Shown: in pieces, positions 8,262 to 17,597 of the stretch
Layout of the letters: each line of letters begins with the position of its first letter
Position numbering within the stretch: position 1 is the first letter of the stretch
Assembly: GCA_021737695.1 (NCBI GenBank)
Contig: JAIPDL010000036.1
Span: forward strand, 1 to 35,801
Origin: Desulfotignum sp.
GTDB taxonomy: Bacteria > Desulfobacterota > Desulfobacteria > Desulfobacterales > Desulfobacteraceae
Direction: 5' to 3'
Length of the DNA: 35,801 bases
Program-made: the position numbers and the translations under genes
Notes under the pieces: model-generated
Database searches by the model: none
What the model was told of the DNA's origin: nothing
What the model saw: the letters and a program-made list of their open reading frames with translations, nothing else

Positions 8262-9170
8262 TCACTGCCGGATGGCCAGGCGCTTTTCAAAAAACGAGAT
8301 GGACCGGGACAGAGAAAAGGTCAGGATAAAATACAGCAGGGTGATGGTGATCCAGATTTCAAAGGTCAGAAAGGTAGCGGCCATCAGTTCCATGCCCTGG
8401 AAGGTGAGTTCCTGGACCGAGATGACTGAGACAATGGCGGAATCCTTGATGGTGGAGATGAACTGGCCGGCCAGGGGAAATGCAGCCCGCCGGAATGCCT
8501 GGGGCAGAACCACCAGGCGGAAGGTGTTGAAGGGGGACAACCCCAGAGACCAGGCTGCTTCCCACTGACCGCCGGACACCCCGTTGATCCCGCCCCGCAC
8601 GATTTCAGAAATATACGCCCCTTCATAAATGGCCAGGGCGGCGGCTGCAGACACAAATGCATTGATCTGCCCGGATTCAGCCAGAAACAATGCGATGGCC
8701 CGGGTCATGGGGGCGCTCTGATGCCTGACCCATTGATCCAGGCCCAGGGCATCCAGAAACTGGGAGGAAACAAAATAATAGAACAGGATCACCAGAACCA
8801 GGGACGGAATGTTTCTCACCGTCTCCACATAGAACCGGCTGATCATCTGCCCGATAAACCCGCCCCTGGCACCCATGATCCCGGACAGGGTGCCTAAAAC
8901 AAAGGCGAGCCCCATGGACCAGATGCTCAGCTTGAGGGTGGTGCCGAACCCCTGGAGCAGCATGTTGGCATGAAACCGGCCGGTCTCAGGGTCTTTGAAC
9001 AGAAAATATCCGGGAATGGCCTGCCAGTCCCAGTGATAGTCCAGCACCTGGACCATGCGCACAAAAAAAAATAAAACCCCGGCAGCCACGGCCAGTATCA
9101 CAGCCAGATCCACCAGGGTCAATGGTTTTACAGATTTATTTAACAAGATCTTCCCAGTCTCTGGATTCAA
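8262..9170 (-). CDS. Amino-acid-type ABC transporter permease (HisM/GlnP family), second of two
   Basis: A protein of about 300 residues with an N-terminal anchor helix (about 20-42) and a HisM-type permease domain with the EAA loop (SGGQWEAAWSLGLSPF...FRLVVLPQAFRR). It would form the membrane channel of a polar-amino-acid importer, together with the other permease of this operon. The longest frame starts at a TTG (9170) and overlaps the binding-protein gene by 35 bp. An alternative TTG lies near 9146, preceded by GGGAAG, so the exact start is unsure. No ATPase gene follows; instead there is a probable terminator. Confidence 0.88.
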   Translation of the reverse strand: MNPETGKILLNKSVKPLTLVDLAVILAVAAGVLFFFVRMVQVLDYHWDWQAIPGYFLFKDPETGRFHANMLLQGFGTTLKLSIWSMGLAFVLGTLSGIMGARGGFIGQMISRFYVETVRNIPSLVLVILFYYFVSSQFLDALGLDQWVRHQSAPMTRAIALFLAESGQINAFVSAAAALAIYEGAYISEIVRGGINGVSGGQWEAAWSLGLSPFNTFRLVVLPQAFRRAAFPLAGQFISTIKDSAIVSVISVQELTFQGMELMAATFLTFEIWITITLLYFILTFSLSRSISFFEKRLAIRQ

Positions 9171-9963
9171 ACCAAAAGGCTTTTTTCTCCTTTAAAAACC
9201 CGCTGGCATGCTGATTGATGATCCAGTTGTTGAAAAAATTCAGCGCATCCGGATCTCCCTTGCGGATGGCAAATCCAATGGGCTCTCTGGTAAAATTCTC
9301 TTCCAGAGGAACAAACAGCTTGTCCGGATATTTCAAGGCATGGAACACGGGCATGGGGGCCGAAGAAACCACGGCATGGACCCGGCCCAGGTTCAGCTCC
9401 TGCAGTGCCTGGCTTTCATTTTCAAACAACCGCAGGCTGGCGTTGGGTAAAAACTTTCTGGCCGCCTGTTCCGCCGTGGTTCCCATGCGCACGGCAATGT
9501 TCACATCCTTTTTGTTAAAATCGGCCAGGGAGGAAAAGCCCTGGGCCTTTTTCCGGTGGGCCACCATGGACATGCCGGAATAATCGTAGGGAGTGGTAAA
9601 ATTGACTTTCAGGTTCCGCTGAGCCGTGATGCCCATGCCCCCGATAATCACATCGAACTTGCCGGTCATCAGGGCCGGGATGATCCCGGACCAGGCCGTG
9701 GGCACAAACTCCACGGCCACCCCCATGTCTTTGGCCAGCTGCCGGGCCACATCGATCTCAAATCCGACCAGTTTGCCTTGTTTGTCTTTCATGGCCCAGG
9801 GCACAAATGTGGACATTCCCACCCGGATCACCTTGTCTTTCTGGATCTTTTCAATCACACTCTCTTTGGAAAGCCGGTCTCCAGTCTCTCCGGCCAGGCA
9901 CAGGGCAAGGGGCATAAGCAGAATCAATCCCACTGTCGTCAACACTTTTTTCATATTACACAT
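9136..9963 (-). CDS. Periplasmic substrate-binding protein of an amino-acid-type ABC importer
   Basis: A 275-residue solute-binding protein (SBP_bac_3) with an N-terminal signal peptide (MKKVLTTVGLILLMPLALCLA, in-frame after the first three residues). The two-lobe fold is recognisable from VGFEIDVARQLAKDMGV and FDVIIGGMGIT. The conserved arginine that binds a ligand carboxylate is present (VRMGTTAE). At the position where amino-acid binders usually have an Asp for the alpha-amino group (Avv-x-D) this protein reads AVVSSAP. The ligand may therefore not be a standard L-amino acid; this is inference. AAGGAG precedes the first ATG by 5 bp. The gene sits between two permease genes. Confidence 0.88.
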   Translation of the reverse strand: MCNMKKVLTTVGLILLMPLALCLAGETGDRLSKESVIEKIQKDKVIRVGMSTFVPWAMKDKQGKLVGFEIDVARQLAKDMGVAVEFVPTAWSGIIPALMTGKFDVIIGGMGITAQRNLKVNFTTPYDYSGMSMVAHRKKAQGFSSLADFNKKDVNIAVRMGTTAEQAARKFLPNASLRLFENESQALQELNLGRVHAVVSSAPMPVFHALKYPDKLFVPLEENFTREPIGFAIRKGDPDALNFFNNWIINQHASGFLKEKKAFWFESRDWEDLVK

Positions 9964-9985
9964 AGCCTCTCCTTTTCCGTTTAAA

Positions 9986-10756
9986 TTAACTCACAAATCT
10001 CATCCGGGTTTCGATTCGCCGGATGATAAAAGACAATGTCGCTGTAATGGACAGATAACATAATGCCACGGCAAACCAGATTTCAAAAGTCAAAAACGTT
10101 TCAGATACGATTTTTTGTCCCTGCATGGTCAGATCATAAATGGAAATGGTGCTCACCAGCGCGGAATCCTTGATCAGAGACACACTCTGGCCGGCCAGCA
10201 TGGGCAGGGTCTGGCGCAGCATCTGGGGGACAACCACCTTGTAGTAGGTGGCAAAAACCGGCAGGCCGATACTCTGGGCCGCCTCAAACTGACCTTTGGG
10301 GATATTGATGATACCCGATCGGATGATCTCCGAAGAATACGCCCCTTCAAACAGGCTTAAGGCAATCACTGCGGATGTAAAGGCAGACAGATCCAGCACC
10401 GGGGAGATGACAAAATAAATGACAAAAATCTGAATCAGCAGCGGGGTATTGCGGATGGTTTCCACATAACACCAGGCCAGCACCCGCAACGACACATAAG
10501 GAGACAATCTGGCAAACGCGGACACCATGCCGGTGACCAGTGCAAGCACCAGAGAAATCGCGGAAATCTTGAGTGTGACCCCCACCCCCTGGAGCAGCAC
10601 CCCTGCCACAAACCGCCCGTTTTCAAAGGAAAAAAAATACGGGGCCACCCGGTACCACTGCCAGTTATACGACAGATTCCTGTACCCGATCACCACCACC
10701 AGGATCAGCACGGCAGTAAAAATGGATACCGCAATTATATTTTTTCTGTGCTTCAT
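9986..10756 (-). CDS. Amino-acid-type ABC transporter permease (HisM/GlnP family), first of two
   Basis: A 256-residue inner-membrane protein with an N-terminal helix (about 6-26) and a HisM permease domain. The EAA loop is visible as KGQFEAAQSIGLPVF...YYKVVVPQMLRQ. It is the promoter-proximal gene of the three-gene importer operon and ends 22 bp before the binding-protein start. GGAG sits 9 bp before the ATG. It is divergent from the HTH regulator at 10952, which is a plausible regulator of this operon. Confidence 0.9.
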   Translation of the reverse strand: MKHRKNIIAVSIFTAVLILVVVIGYRNLSYNWQWYRVAPYFFSFENGRFVAGVLLQGVGVTLKISAISLVLALVTGMVSAFARLSPYVSLRVLAWCYVETIRNTPLLIQIFVIYFVISPVLDLSAFTSAVIALSLFEGAYSSEIIRSGIINIPKGQFEAAQSIGLPVFATYYKVVVPQMLRQTLPMLAGQSVSLIKDSALVSTISIYDLTMQGQKIVSETFLTFEIWFAVALCYLSITATLSFIIRRIETRMRFVS

Positions 10757-10951
10757 TTATCTTTGCTCCGCCCGTGCCAGAATAGCAGGCAAAGACAATA
10801 CCACAAAGACAAAAATCCTGCCACCCCCATATTTTTCACCCATACACTCATTGGGCAAATCCCCCGGCCCACCCTTGCCTTTTGTACAACTTTTAATTAA
10901 ACTTGTGTTCAAACTAAAATAACTCTCCATTCAGAGGATTTGTCCTTTACC
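10757..10951. promoter_or_regulatory. Divergent control region between ABC importer and HTH regulator
   Basis: This 195-bp gap has an AT-rich core with the 10-bp palindrome TTTAATTAAA (10892-10901). A possible plus-strand promoter, TTGCCT - 17 bp - TAAACT (about 10875-10904), overlaps it. This is a reasonable operator position for autoregulation, but no consensus for a known regulator was recognised. Confidence 0.35.
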
Positions 10952-11980
10952 ATGCGCCGTTTTCCAGACACCCTGATCAACATCATTGAAAAAAGTGACC
11001 AGAACATCAACCAGATCAGCAAAATATCCGGAATCTCCAACACCTATCTGACCAAACTGCTCAAACACAAAATCAATCATCCGGGCAAGGACAAGATCGC
11101 TTCCGTGCTGCTGGCCCTGAACTTCACCATCACGGATATCAACGATGTCCTGGCAGGCTATGACTACCAGCCGCTCAATCACCATGATATCCCCCAAATT
11201 CTGAAAAACAACCGGAAGCGCCGGTTTGAGGGGCGCATCGTCCCCCATTACGATTATATTTATTTTGAACTGGTCATGGCGGCCTTAGAAGCCCTGGGCG
11301 GTACCAAGATCATCATCAAGGAACGGCCCAGCGGTATCTTCATTCCCATGGACCTGTACATGATGAAAGAGTTTCCCATTGAATCCGACGACCAGGCAGC
11401 CAGATTCTTCATGACATTTACCCATGATGTGGTCGCGGAACGTAAAGCGCTGTTTCTGAAAAACTGCCGCAAAGGACACCGGTTTGAAACCTATATCTGC
11501 CAGGGATGCCTGGAGGAAAGTTTGAAAAACAACATCGGCACGGATGCCCGGAAATCCGACCCCGCCCGGGCAGACCTGTTTGCCCGGTATTTTGCCAATG
11601 CCGTATCCGCTTTTTTAAAGTTTCCCGACCAGCACCTGCACAGAGTGGTAAAGCGGTGCACCTATTTTCAATTCCAGATCCAGGATGCCGAAGGAAATAA
11701 CCCCAAAGTCAGCTTTACCTCGGACCGGCGGCACTATTTTCACAATGAATGGGAACAGCTCAGCATCGAGGGGTTTTTGTCCAATGCCCCGGGCATCACG
11801 GATCTGTTTTTCCATGAGGTGGAAAAATGCCGGATGGCGGCAAGGCATACTGATGACATAAACACCCCTGAAGGATTCCATGACTATATCCGGTCCCTGT
11901 TTGCCTCCCACGGCATGGGCCCGGCATTTGACCAGGCCCTGTCACAACTCATGGAAAAGCCGGGTTTAACTTTTTTTTAA
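10952..11980 (+). CDS. HTH (XRE-like) transcriptional regulator with a long effector domain
   Basis: About 342 residues. The first 60 residues form a XRE-like helix-turn-helix (NINQISKISGISNTYLTKLL), and a domain of about 270 residues that I do not recognise follows, with scattered Cys and His (a KNCRKG...YICQGC segment near 170-190). The ATG at 10952 is preferred; an in-frame TTG at 10940 would sit only two bases after GAGGA. The gene lies between two ABC importer operons, divergent from one and upstream of the other (about 70 bp), so it probably controls one or both. A small GGTTTAA/TTAAACC repeat with a T8 run covers its stop. Confidence 0.75.
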   Translation: MRRFPDTLINIIEKSDQNINQISKISGISNTYLTKLLKHKINHPGKDKIASVLLALNFTITDINDVLAGYDYQPLNHHDIPQILKNNRKRRFEGRIVPHYDYIYFELVMAALEALGGTKIIIKERPSGIFIPMDLYMMKEFPIESDDQAARFFMTFTHDVVAERKALFLKNCRKGHRFETYICQGCLEESLKNNIGTDARKSDPARADLFARYFANAVSAFLKFPDQHLHRVVKRCTYFQFQIQDAEGNNPKVSFTSDRRHYFHNEWEQLSIEGFLSNAPGITDLFFHEVEKCRMAARHTDDINTPEGFHDYIRSLFASHGMGPAFDQALSQLMEKPGLTFF

Positions 11981-12051
11981 ACCATGTTGTATTTTTTTAT
12001 TGACCCTTTGTCCGGATGTATGCTAACCATTTTTTAATACCAACCTTCTGC

Positions 12052-13071
12052 ATGGGAACCGCCGTGGACAAAAACAGTTCAGAACCCGTTCTTTCCATAG
12101 ACAACCTGAAAACCCATTTTTTTTCTCGAAAAGGGGTGGCACGGGCTGTGGACGGGGTATCCTTTGACCTGACCCCGGGAGAGGTCACCGGCATTGTGGG
12201 GGAATCCGGATGCGGGAAAAGCGTCACCGCCCTGTCCGTCATGGGGCTGGTGCCCAACCCGCCGGGACGGGTGGTGGACGGCCGCATTCTCTTTCATGGA
12301 AAAAACCTGCTGGACCTGGACATCACAGCGTTGCGGAAAATCCGCGGGGCCGGCATTGCCATGATTTTCCAGGAACCCATGTCCTCACTGAATCCCGTGT
12401 ACACCATCGGCAACCAGATTTCAGAAATGTTCCGGCTCCACAAGGGATATGACAAAAAACAGGCCCTGGCCGCCGCTGTTGACATGCTGGAGCGGGTCCA
12501 GATCCCCTCCCCCCACAAACGCGTCAATGAATACCCCCACCAGCTGTCCGGGGGCATGCGCCAGCGGGCCATGATCGCCATGGCCATGTCCTGTGATCCG
12601 GAAATCCTGATTGCGGACGAACCCACCACGGCCCTGGATGTGACGGTTCAGGCACAGATCCTGGACTTGATGCACCGGCTCAAGGATGATTTTTCCACGG
12701 CCATCCAGCTCATCACCCATGATCTGGGGGTGATCGCGGAAATGGCGGACCAGGTGGTGGTGATGTATGCCGGCCAGGTGGTGGAACAGGCCCGCACCCG
12801 GGAACTTTTCCAGCACACCCTTCACCCCTACACCCGGGGCCTTCTGGCCTCCATTCCCGTGCTGGGGCACCGCACCCGGGGAATGGATGAAGATCTGGTG
12901 GAAATAAAGGGCATGATCCCCAGCCTCCATGACCTGCCGGCCGGCTGCCGTTTCAGCAACCGGTGCCCGGAAGTTATGGACACATGCAAAACCCGTCTTC
13001 CTGACCTGACAGACATGGGCAGCGGGCACCAGGTCAGGTGCTGGCTGCACACAAAAGGGGGCTCCGCATGA
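12052..13071 (+). CDS. dppD: Dipeptide/oligopeptide ABC transporter ATPase (DppD/OppD type)
   Basis: About 340 residues. ABC ATPase with Walker A GESGCGKS, Q-loop IFQEPMSSLNP, signature LSGGMRQR, Walker B ILIADEP and the H-loop (ITHDLG). The C-terminal oligopeptide-transporter domain has the CRFSNRCP cysteine motif. It energises peptide uptake with its DppF-type partner. An earlier ATG (12016), a GTG (12064) and this ATG are all possible starts; none has a strong ribosome site. It is the first gene of a complete importer operon, and its stop overlaps the next start (ATGA at 13068-13071). Confidence 0.9.
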   Translation: MGTAVDKNSSEPVLSIDNLKTHFFSRKGVARAVDGVSFDLTPGEVTGIVGESGCGKSVTALSVMGLVPNPPGRVVDGRILFHGKNLLDLDITALRKIRGAGIAMIFQEPMSSLNPVYTIGNQISEMFRLHKGYDKKQALAAAVDMLERVQIPSPHKRVNEYPHQLSGGMRQRAMIAMAMSCDPEILIADEPTTALDVTVQAQILDLMHRLKDDFSTAIQLITHDLGVIAEMADQVVVMYAGQVVEQARTRELFQHTLHPYTRGLLASIPVLGHRTRGMDEDLVEIKGMIPSLHDLPAGCRFSNRCPEVMDTCKTRLPDLTDMGSGHQVRCWLHTKGGSA

Positions 13072-14105
13072 CAACGCCGCTGGCTGCCGTCACCGACCTG
13101 AAAGTGCATTTTCCCATAAAAAAGGGCATTTTGGCCAGGACCGTGGGATATGTATATGCGGTGGACGGCATCAGCTTTGAGATCATGCCCGGAGAAACCG
13201 TCGGCATCGTGGGAGAATCAGGCTGCGGCAAAACCACGGCCGGCATGGCCATGGTACGGCTCACCCCCATCACTTCCGGGTCCGTGCACTGGAAAGGCAC
13301 GGATATGGCAGCCATGAACCGGTCCGGCCTGCGGGCCCTGCGCAGAGAAATGCAGCTGATATTCCAGGACCCCTACTCCTCTTTAAACCCCAGGATGACG
13401 GTGCGGCAGATCCTGTCTGATCCCATGGATGTCCATGATAGGTTCACGGGCCGGCAGAGAAAAGCGCGCATCGATTTTCTGCTGGATACTGTCGGGCTTT
13501 CCCCGGGCCAGGCAGATCTGTATCCCCATGAATTTTCCGGGGGCCAGCGGCAGCGCATCGGCATTGCCAGGGCTTTGGCGCTGGATCCCACCCTGATCAT
13601 CGGAGATGAACCCGTATCTGCCCTGGATGTCTCCATCCAGGCCCAGATCATCAATCTGCTCAAACGCCTGAAACGCGATTTCAACCTGTCTTTGATCATC
13701 ATCTCCCATGACCTGGCAGTAGTGGAATACATCTGCGACCGCATCATTGTGATGTACCTGGGCAAAATTGTCGAAGCCGCTGATTACGCTTCATTGTACA
13801 AAGACCCGAAACACCCCTATACAAAGACCCTGATGTCCGCCATTCCCGTGCCGGACCCTGCCCGCCGTACCCGGCGGATCATTTTAAAAGGGGATGTGCC
13901 CTCCCCCATAAATCCGCCCGGCGGATGCCGGTTTCATACCCGGTGCCCGGACCGCATGGACATCTGCGACAAACAGGAACCGGCCATGCAGCGGTTCAGT
14001 GACGGTCACACCGCTGCCTGCCACCTGTATAACAACACAGATGCCGATCTTAGTCATGCAACCCCAACCCATGTGTCAACCCCAACCAAAGGAGACAACC
14101 CATGA
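13068..14105 (+). CDS. dppF: Dipeptide/oligopeptide ABC transporter ATPase (DppF/OppF type)
   Basis: 345 residues. Walker A GESGCGKT, Q-loop IFQDPYSSLNP, signature FSGGQRQR, Walker B LIIGDEP and H-loop (IISHDLA) are intact. The C-terminal oligopeptide domain carries CRFHTRCP. The DppF features (FPIKKG, LNPRMTV near the Q-loop) distinguish it from its DppD partner. The start at 13068 is fixed by the ATGA overlap and AGGGGG upstream. Its stop overlaps the binding-protein start (ATGA at 14102-14105), so three genes are translationally coupled. Confidence 0.92.
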   Translation: MTTPLAAVTDLKVHFPIKKGILARTVGYVYAVDGISFEIMPGETVGIVGESGCGKTTAGMAMVRLTPITSGSVHWKGTDMAAMNRSGLRALRREMQLIFQDPYSSLNPRMTVRQILSDPMDVHDRFTGRQRKARIDFLLDTVGLSPGQADLYPHEFSGGQRQRIGIARALALDPTLIIGDEPVSALDVSIQAQIINLLKRLKRDFNLSLIIISHDLAVVEYICDRIIVMYLGKIVEAADYASLYKDPKHPYTKTLMSAIPVPDPARRTRRIILKGDVPSPINPPGGCRFHTRCPDRMDICDKQEPAMQRFSDGHTAACHLYNNTDADLSHATPTHVSTPTKGDNP

Positions 14106-15619
14106 AACACAAACTTGTCACACTCATTATCGCCGCCATGCTGGCGATGCCCGGCCTGGCCCTGGCAAAATCAGACCTGGTGATTGCCGTGGACTCCCCG
14201 CCCAAGAGCATGAACCCCCACAGCTACAACTCCGATGCCAATTTGTCCTACATGGCCAATTTTTTTGACGGCCTGCTCCAGCGGCCGGCGCCTGAAGGCA
14301 ACCTGGCCCCGGCCCTGGCCTTGGAATGGTCCCGCAAGGATGCCTTGACCTGGGAGTTTAAACTCAGAAAAGGGGTAAAGTTTCACAACGGCAACCCGTT
14401 TACGGCTGAAGACGTCAAATTCACCTTTGAGCGCATGAAAGATCCGGAGTTCTCAAAATTTTTGAACATTGCCAATTCCATTGCATCCATTGAAACACCC
14501 GATGATTTCACCGTGATTTTCACAACCGAAAAACCCGTGCCCTGGTTTGCGGAAACCATGCACCAGAATTTTATCGTGGACAAGGAATCCTCCCTGGAAA
14601 GGGATTCAGGCGATTACAATACCAAACCCATCGGCACCGGAGCCTATCAGTTTGTGGAATGGGTCAAAGGGTCTTACATCAAGATGGAAGCCAACCCGGA
14701 CTACTGGGAAGGGGCGCCTGTGTTTAAAACCGTTGAGATCAAACCCATAACCGAAGATGCCACCCGGTTTGCCGCCATTGCCACCCGCCAGGCCCATATC
14801 TTAAGCGGCGTGCCCATTCCCATGATCGACCAGATCAAGAAAAATCCCGCCATTGAGGTGGTTTCCAGACCTGCCCGCCGGGCCATCTACATGGACATCG
14901 GCAACAAACCCGGCACCCCGTTTGCCGATGTCCGGGTGAGAAAAGCCATTGCCATGGCCATCAATGAAGATGAAATCGTGTCCACGGTGATGCGGGGCCA
15001 GGCCACTCCGGCGGCCCAGGTACCGGATACGGCCACCATCGGGTATGACCCGGAGCTGAAACGGCTGCCCTATGACCCTGAAACAGCCAAAGCCCTGCTC
15101 AAGGAAGCCGGTTATGAAAACGGATTTGAGATCACCATTGCCGGCCCCAACGACCGGTATGTCAATGACAAACAGATCTGTGAAGCCGTTGCCAGGTACC
15201 TGGCCAGAATCGGCCTTGACGTGACCCTGGATGTCAAACCCAAATCCATTTTCTTTGATGAACTGTCTTCCAACAAACACGATTTTTATCTGATCGGATG
15301 GATGGACGGGTCCTATGACTTTGGCCGTTCCGCCCAGCTTTTGCTCCACACCGTGGATCCGGACAAGGGCATGGGGGTTTACAACGGGGCCATGTATTCT
15401 GATCCCAAGCTGGATGAAATGATTGCCGCCTCCAGCGCCATCCTGGACAGGGATGAAAGACGGGCCGCCCTCCAGGCCATCAATAAAAAATCTGTTGAAG
15501 ATATCGCCTGGATACCTCTGCACTATCAGCAGGATGTGTATGCCGTGTCCAAGGCAGCCAATGTTGTCTTCACCCCCCGGCCCGACATGTGGATCGTGGC
15601 CAAGGAGATCAAGAGGTAA
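14102..15619 (+). CDS. dppA: Periplasmic peptide-binding protein of the Dpp-type importer
   Basis: 505 residues, SBP_bac_5 family, with a signal peptide cleaved after ALA (about residue 22). The family signature LRKGVKFHNGNPFTAEDVKFTFERM is visible in pieces at about 95-120. It delivers peptides, or in some members nickel, opines or haem, to the DppBC channel. An AAGGAG ribosome site and an ATGA overlap with dppF fix the start. A GC-rich hairpin follows between this gene and the permeases. Binding specificity cannot be read from sequence alone; the M20 peptidase at the end of the operon fits a peptide or N-acyl-amino-acid ligand. Confidence 0.9.
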   Translation: MKHKLVTLIIAAMLAMPGLALAKSDLVIAVDSPPKSMNPHSYNSDANLSYMANFFDGLLQRPAPEGNLAPALALEWSRKDALTWEFKLRKGVKFHNGNPFTAEDVKFTFERMKDPEFSKFLNIANSIASIETPDDFTVIFTTEKPVPWFAETMHQNFIVDKESSLERDSGDYNTKPIGTGAYQFVEWVKGSYIKMEANPDYWEGAPVFKTVEIKPITEDATRFAAIATRQAHILSGVPIPMIDQIKKNPAIEVVSRPARRAIYMDIGNKPGTPFADVRVRKAIAMAINEDEIVSTVMRGQATPAAQVPDTATIGYDPELKRLPYDPETAKALLKEAGYENGFEITIAGPNDRYVNDKQICEAVARYLARIGLDVTLDVKPKSIFFDELSSNKHDFYLIGWMDGSYDFGRSAQLLLHTVDPDKGMGVYNGAMYSDPKLDEMIAASSAILDRDERRAALQAINKKSVEDIAWIPLHYQQDVYAVSKAANVVFTPRPDMWIVAKEIKR

Positions 15620-15652
15620 CCGTCTGGACCTCATCAACCATTAACCGTAACA

Positions 15653-15688
15653 AGGGCCGGCCCCCGGGATTTTCCAGGGACCGGCCCT
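15653..15688 (+). other. Intergenic stem-loop between binding-protein and permease genes
   Basis: AGGGCCGG (15653-15660) pairs exactly with CCGGCCCT (15681-15688), and CCC/GGG pairing adds to the stem inside. There is no T-run, so it is unlikely to be a strong terminator. Such hairpins after binding-protein genes usually protect the upstream mRNA and make the binding protein more abundant than the permeases. Confidence 0.65.
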
Positions 15689-15702
15689 GAACCGGACATG
15701 CT

Positions 15703-16668
15703 GTGGGAAGATATATTTTTCAGCGCATATGCCAGGGGGTGGTGGTCCTGCTGGCCGTATCATTTATCTGCTTTCTGATTTTCAGGTTCACGGGAGACCC
15801 GGTCCTGATGCTGGCAGGCAAATACGCCACCCAGCAGGAACGCGAACAGGTGAGAATCGCCTATGGCCTGGACCGCCCCTTTTATGTGCAGTACGCCAAT
15901 TTTCTGGGCAATGCCCTGAAGGGCAATTTCGGCAAATCCTATATCTCCCAGGTGGATGCCCTGGACACCATTTTAGAACGGTTCCCGGCCACATTTGAGC
16001 TGGCACTCACCGCCATTTGCATTTCTCTTTTGGCCGGGGTCCTGCTGGGGGTGGTGGTGTCCATCAAACCCAAAAGCCTGGTTTCCCGGCTCATCATGGC
16101 GGGGTCTTTAGGCGGCATATCCATTCCCACTTTTTTGATGGGCATTTTATGGGTCATGCTGTTTGCCGTTTTTCTGGAGTGGCTGCCGCCTTTCGGCCGG
16201 GGAGAGACCGTGCAGATCGGGCCCTGGCGCACCGGTTTTCTGACCCTGGACGGCCTCAAGCACATCATCATGCCGGCACTGACCCTGTCCGGATATCAGC
16301 TGGCCGTGATTTTGCGCCTCACCCGGGCCGGCATGCGGGAGGTGTTGTCTGAAGAATACATTAAAACCGCCTGGTCCAAAGGATTGTCCCCGTTCACAGT
16401 CATTGTCAAGCATGCCCTGCGCAATGTGCTCATTCCCGTGGTCACCATTGCGGGATTGAGCTTCGGAGAACTCATCGCGTTTTCCATTGTCACGGAATCC
16501 ATTTTCCAGTGGCCGGGTATGGGCAACCTGCTGCTGGTGTCCATTTTTGAAACCGACCATCCGGTCATCGTCACCTATATCATGATGGCCGCATGTATTA
16601 TTCTTGCCATTAATATTCTGGTGGACCTGCTGTATGCATGGCTGAACCCCAAAATTCAATATAATTAG
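15703..16668 (+). CDS. dppB: Dipeptide ABC transporter permease (DppB type)
   Basis: 321 residues with an N-terminal helix (MGRYIFQRICQGVVVLLAVS) and a six-helix BPD_transp_1 domain. The EAA loop EYIKTAWSKGLSPFTVIVKH lies near residues 220-240. The start is a GTG with a weak ribosome site, which may also hold its expression below that of the binding protein. It pairs with the DppC-type protein encoded 7 bp downstream. Confidence 0.92.
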   Translation: MGRYIFQRICQGVVVLLAVSFICFLIFRFTGDPVLMLAGKYATQQEREQVRIAYGLDRPFYVQYANFLGNALKGNFGKSYISQVDALDTILERFPATFELALTAICISLLAGVLLGVVVSIKPKSLVSRLIMAGSLGGISIPTFLMGILWVMLFAVFLEWLPPFGRGETVQIGPWRTGFLTLDGLKHIIMPALTLSGYQLAVILRLTRAGMREVLSEEYIKTAWSKGLSPFTVIVKHALRNVLIPVVTIAGLSFGELIAFSIVTESIFQWPGMGNLLLVSIFETDHPVIVTYIMMAACIILAINILVDLLYAWLNPKIQYN

Positions 16669-16675
16669 GGAATCC

Positions 16676-17563
16676 ATGATCAAAAACATTCTCCAATCAA
16701 ACCTTGTTTACAGTTTTGTCAGGGATATCTCCGCCATAGCCGGGGCCATGGTGCTGGTGGTCTTTATCTTCTGCGCCCTTTTTGCCCCTGTTCTGGCCCC
16801 CATGGACCCCTATGACCTGACCACTGTCGAGCTGTCCAATTCGCTGATGGCACCGGCATGGATGGAAACCGGGAGCCTGTCCTTTCCTCTGGGCACGGAT
16901 GACCAGGGCCGGGGCATATTGTCCACCATCCTGTTCGGGCTGCGCACATCCCTGATGGTGGGATTTTCCGTGGTGGTGATATCCAGTATCCTGGGCATCA
17001 TTTTCGGCATGCTGGGCGGCTATTACGGCGGGATCCTGGATGCCTTTATCATGAGGACCGCAGACACGGTGTTTGCCTTTTCCACCACGTTGCTGGCCAT
17101 TCTGCTGCTGGGAATATTCCAGAGCCGCAATATCTGGACTGTGGTGTTTGCCATCTGCATTGCCGGGTGGGTGAAATATGCCCGCACCATCCGGGGATCC
17201 GTACTGGAAGTCAAGGAAAATGCCTATATCACGGCGGCCAAAGCATCCGGTGCAAAGGATTTCAGAATCTTGTTCCGGCATGTGCTGCCCAACGCCCTGC
17301 CCCCGGTGTTTGTGCTCATGGCCGTGGACCTGGCTGTTGTCATCATGCTGGAAGCCACGTTAAGTTTTCTGGGGGTGGGGGTACCCATCACGGAACCATC
17401 CCTGGGCATGATGATCTCCATCGGCAAAAACTATATCTATGCAGGCATGTGGTGGATGGTGCTGTTTCCCGGCTTGACCCTGATCCTGCTGGTGGTGGCC
17501 ATCAACCTGTTTTCCGACTGGCTCAGGGATGAGATGAACCCTAAGCTGGCGTTGCGGTCCTGA
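16676..17563 (+). CDS. dppC: Dipeptide ABC transporter permease (DppC type)
   Basis: 295 residues with the DppC layout: N-terminal cytoplasmic segment, first helix, a periplasmic stretch ending in LGTDDQGRGILS, then the permease domain with the EAA loop ITAAKASGAKDFRILFRH. It completes the channel with DppB. The gene begins 7 bp after dppB and is followed 61 bp later by the M20 peptidase. Confidence 0.93.
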   Translation: MIKNILQSNLVYSFVRDISAIAGAMVLVVFIFCALFAPVLAPMDPYDLTTVELSNSLMAPAWMETGSLSFPLGTDDQGRGILSTILFGLRTSLMVGFSVVVISSILGIIFGMLGGYYGGILDAFIMRTADTVFAFSTTLLAILLLGIFQSRNIWTVVFAICIAGWVKYARTIRGSVLEVKENAYITAAKASGAKDFRILFRHVLPNALPPVFVLMAVDLAVVIMLEATLSFLGVGVPITEPSLGMMISIGKNYIYAGMWWMVLFPGLTLILLVVAINLFSDWLRDEMNPKLALRS

Positions 17564-17597
17564 TCCTGGGATCTGGTTTGTATGCTGCTGATTTTTA

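Noticed and set aside
10764-10779. Minus-strand TGGCACGGGCGGAGCA, resembling a sigma-54 promoter before the amino-acid importer
   Set aside because: The GG-N10-GC spacing fits, but the -12 box lacks TT, and the transcription start would fall inside the first codon, cutting off the GGAG ribosome site that this same sequence supplies.
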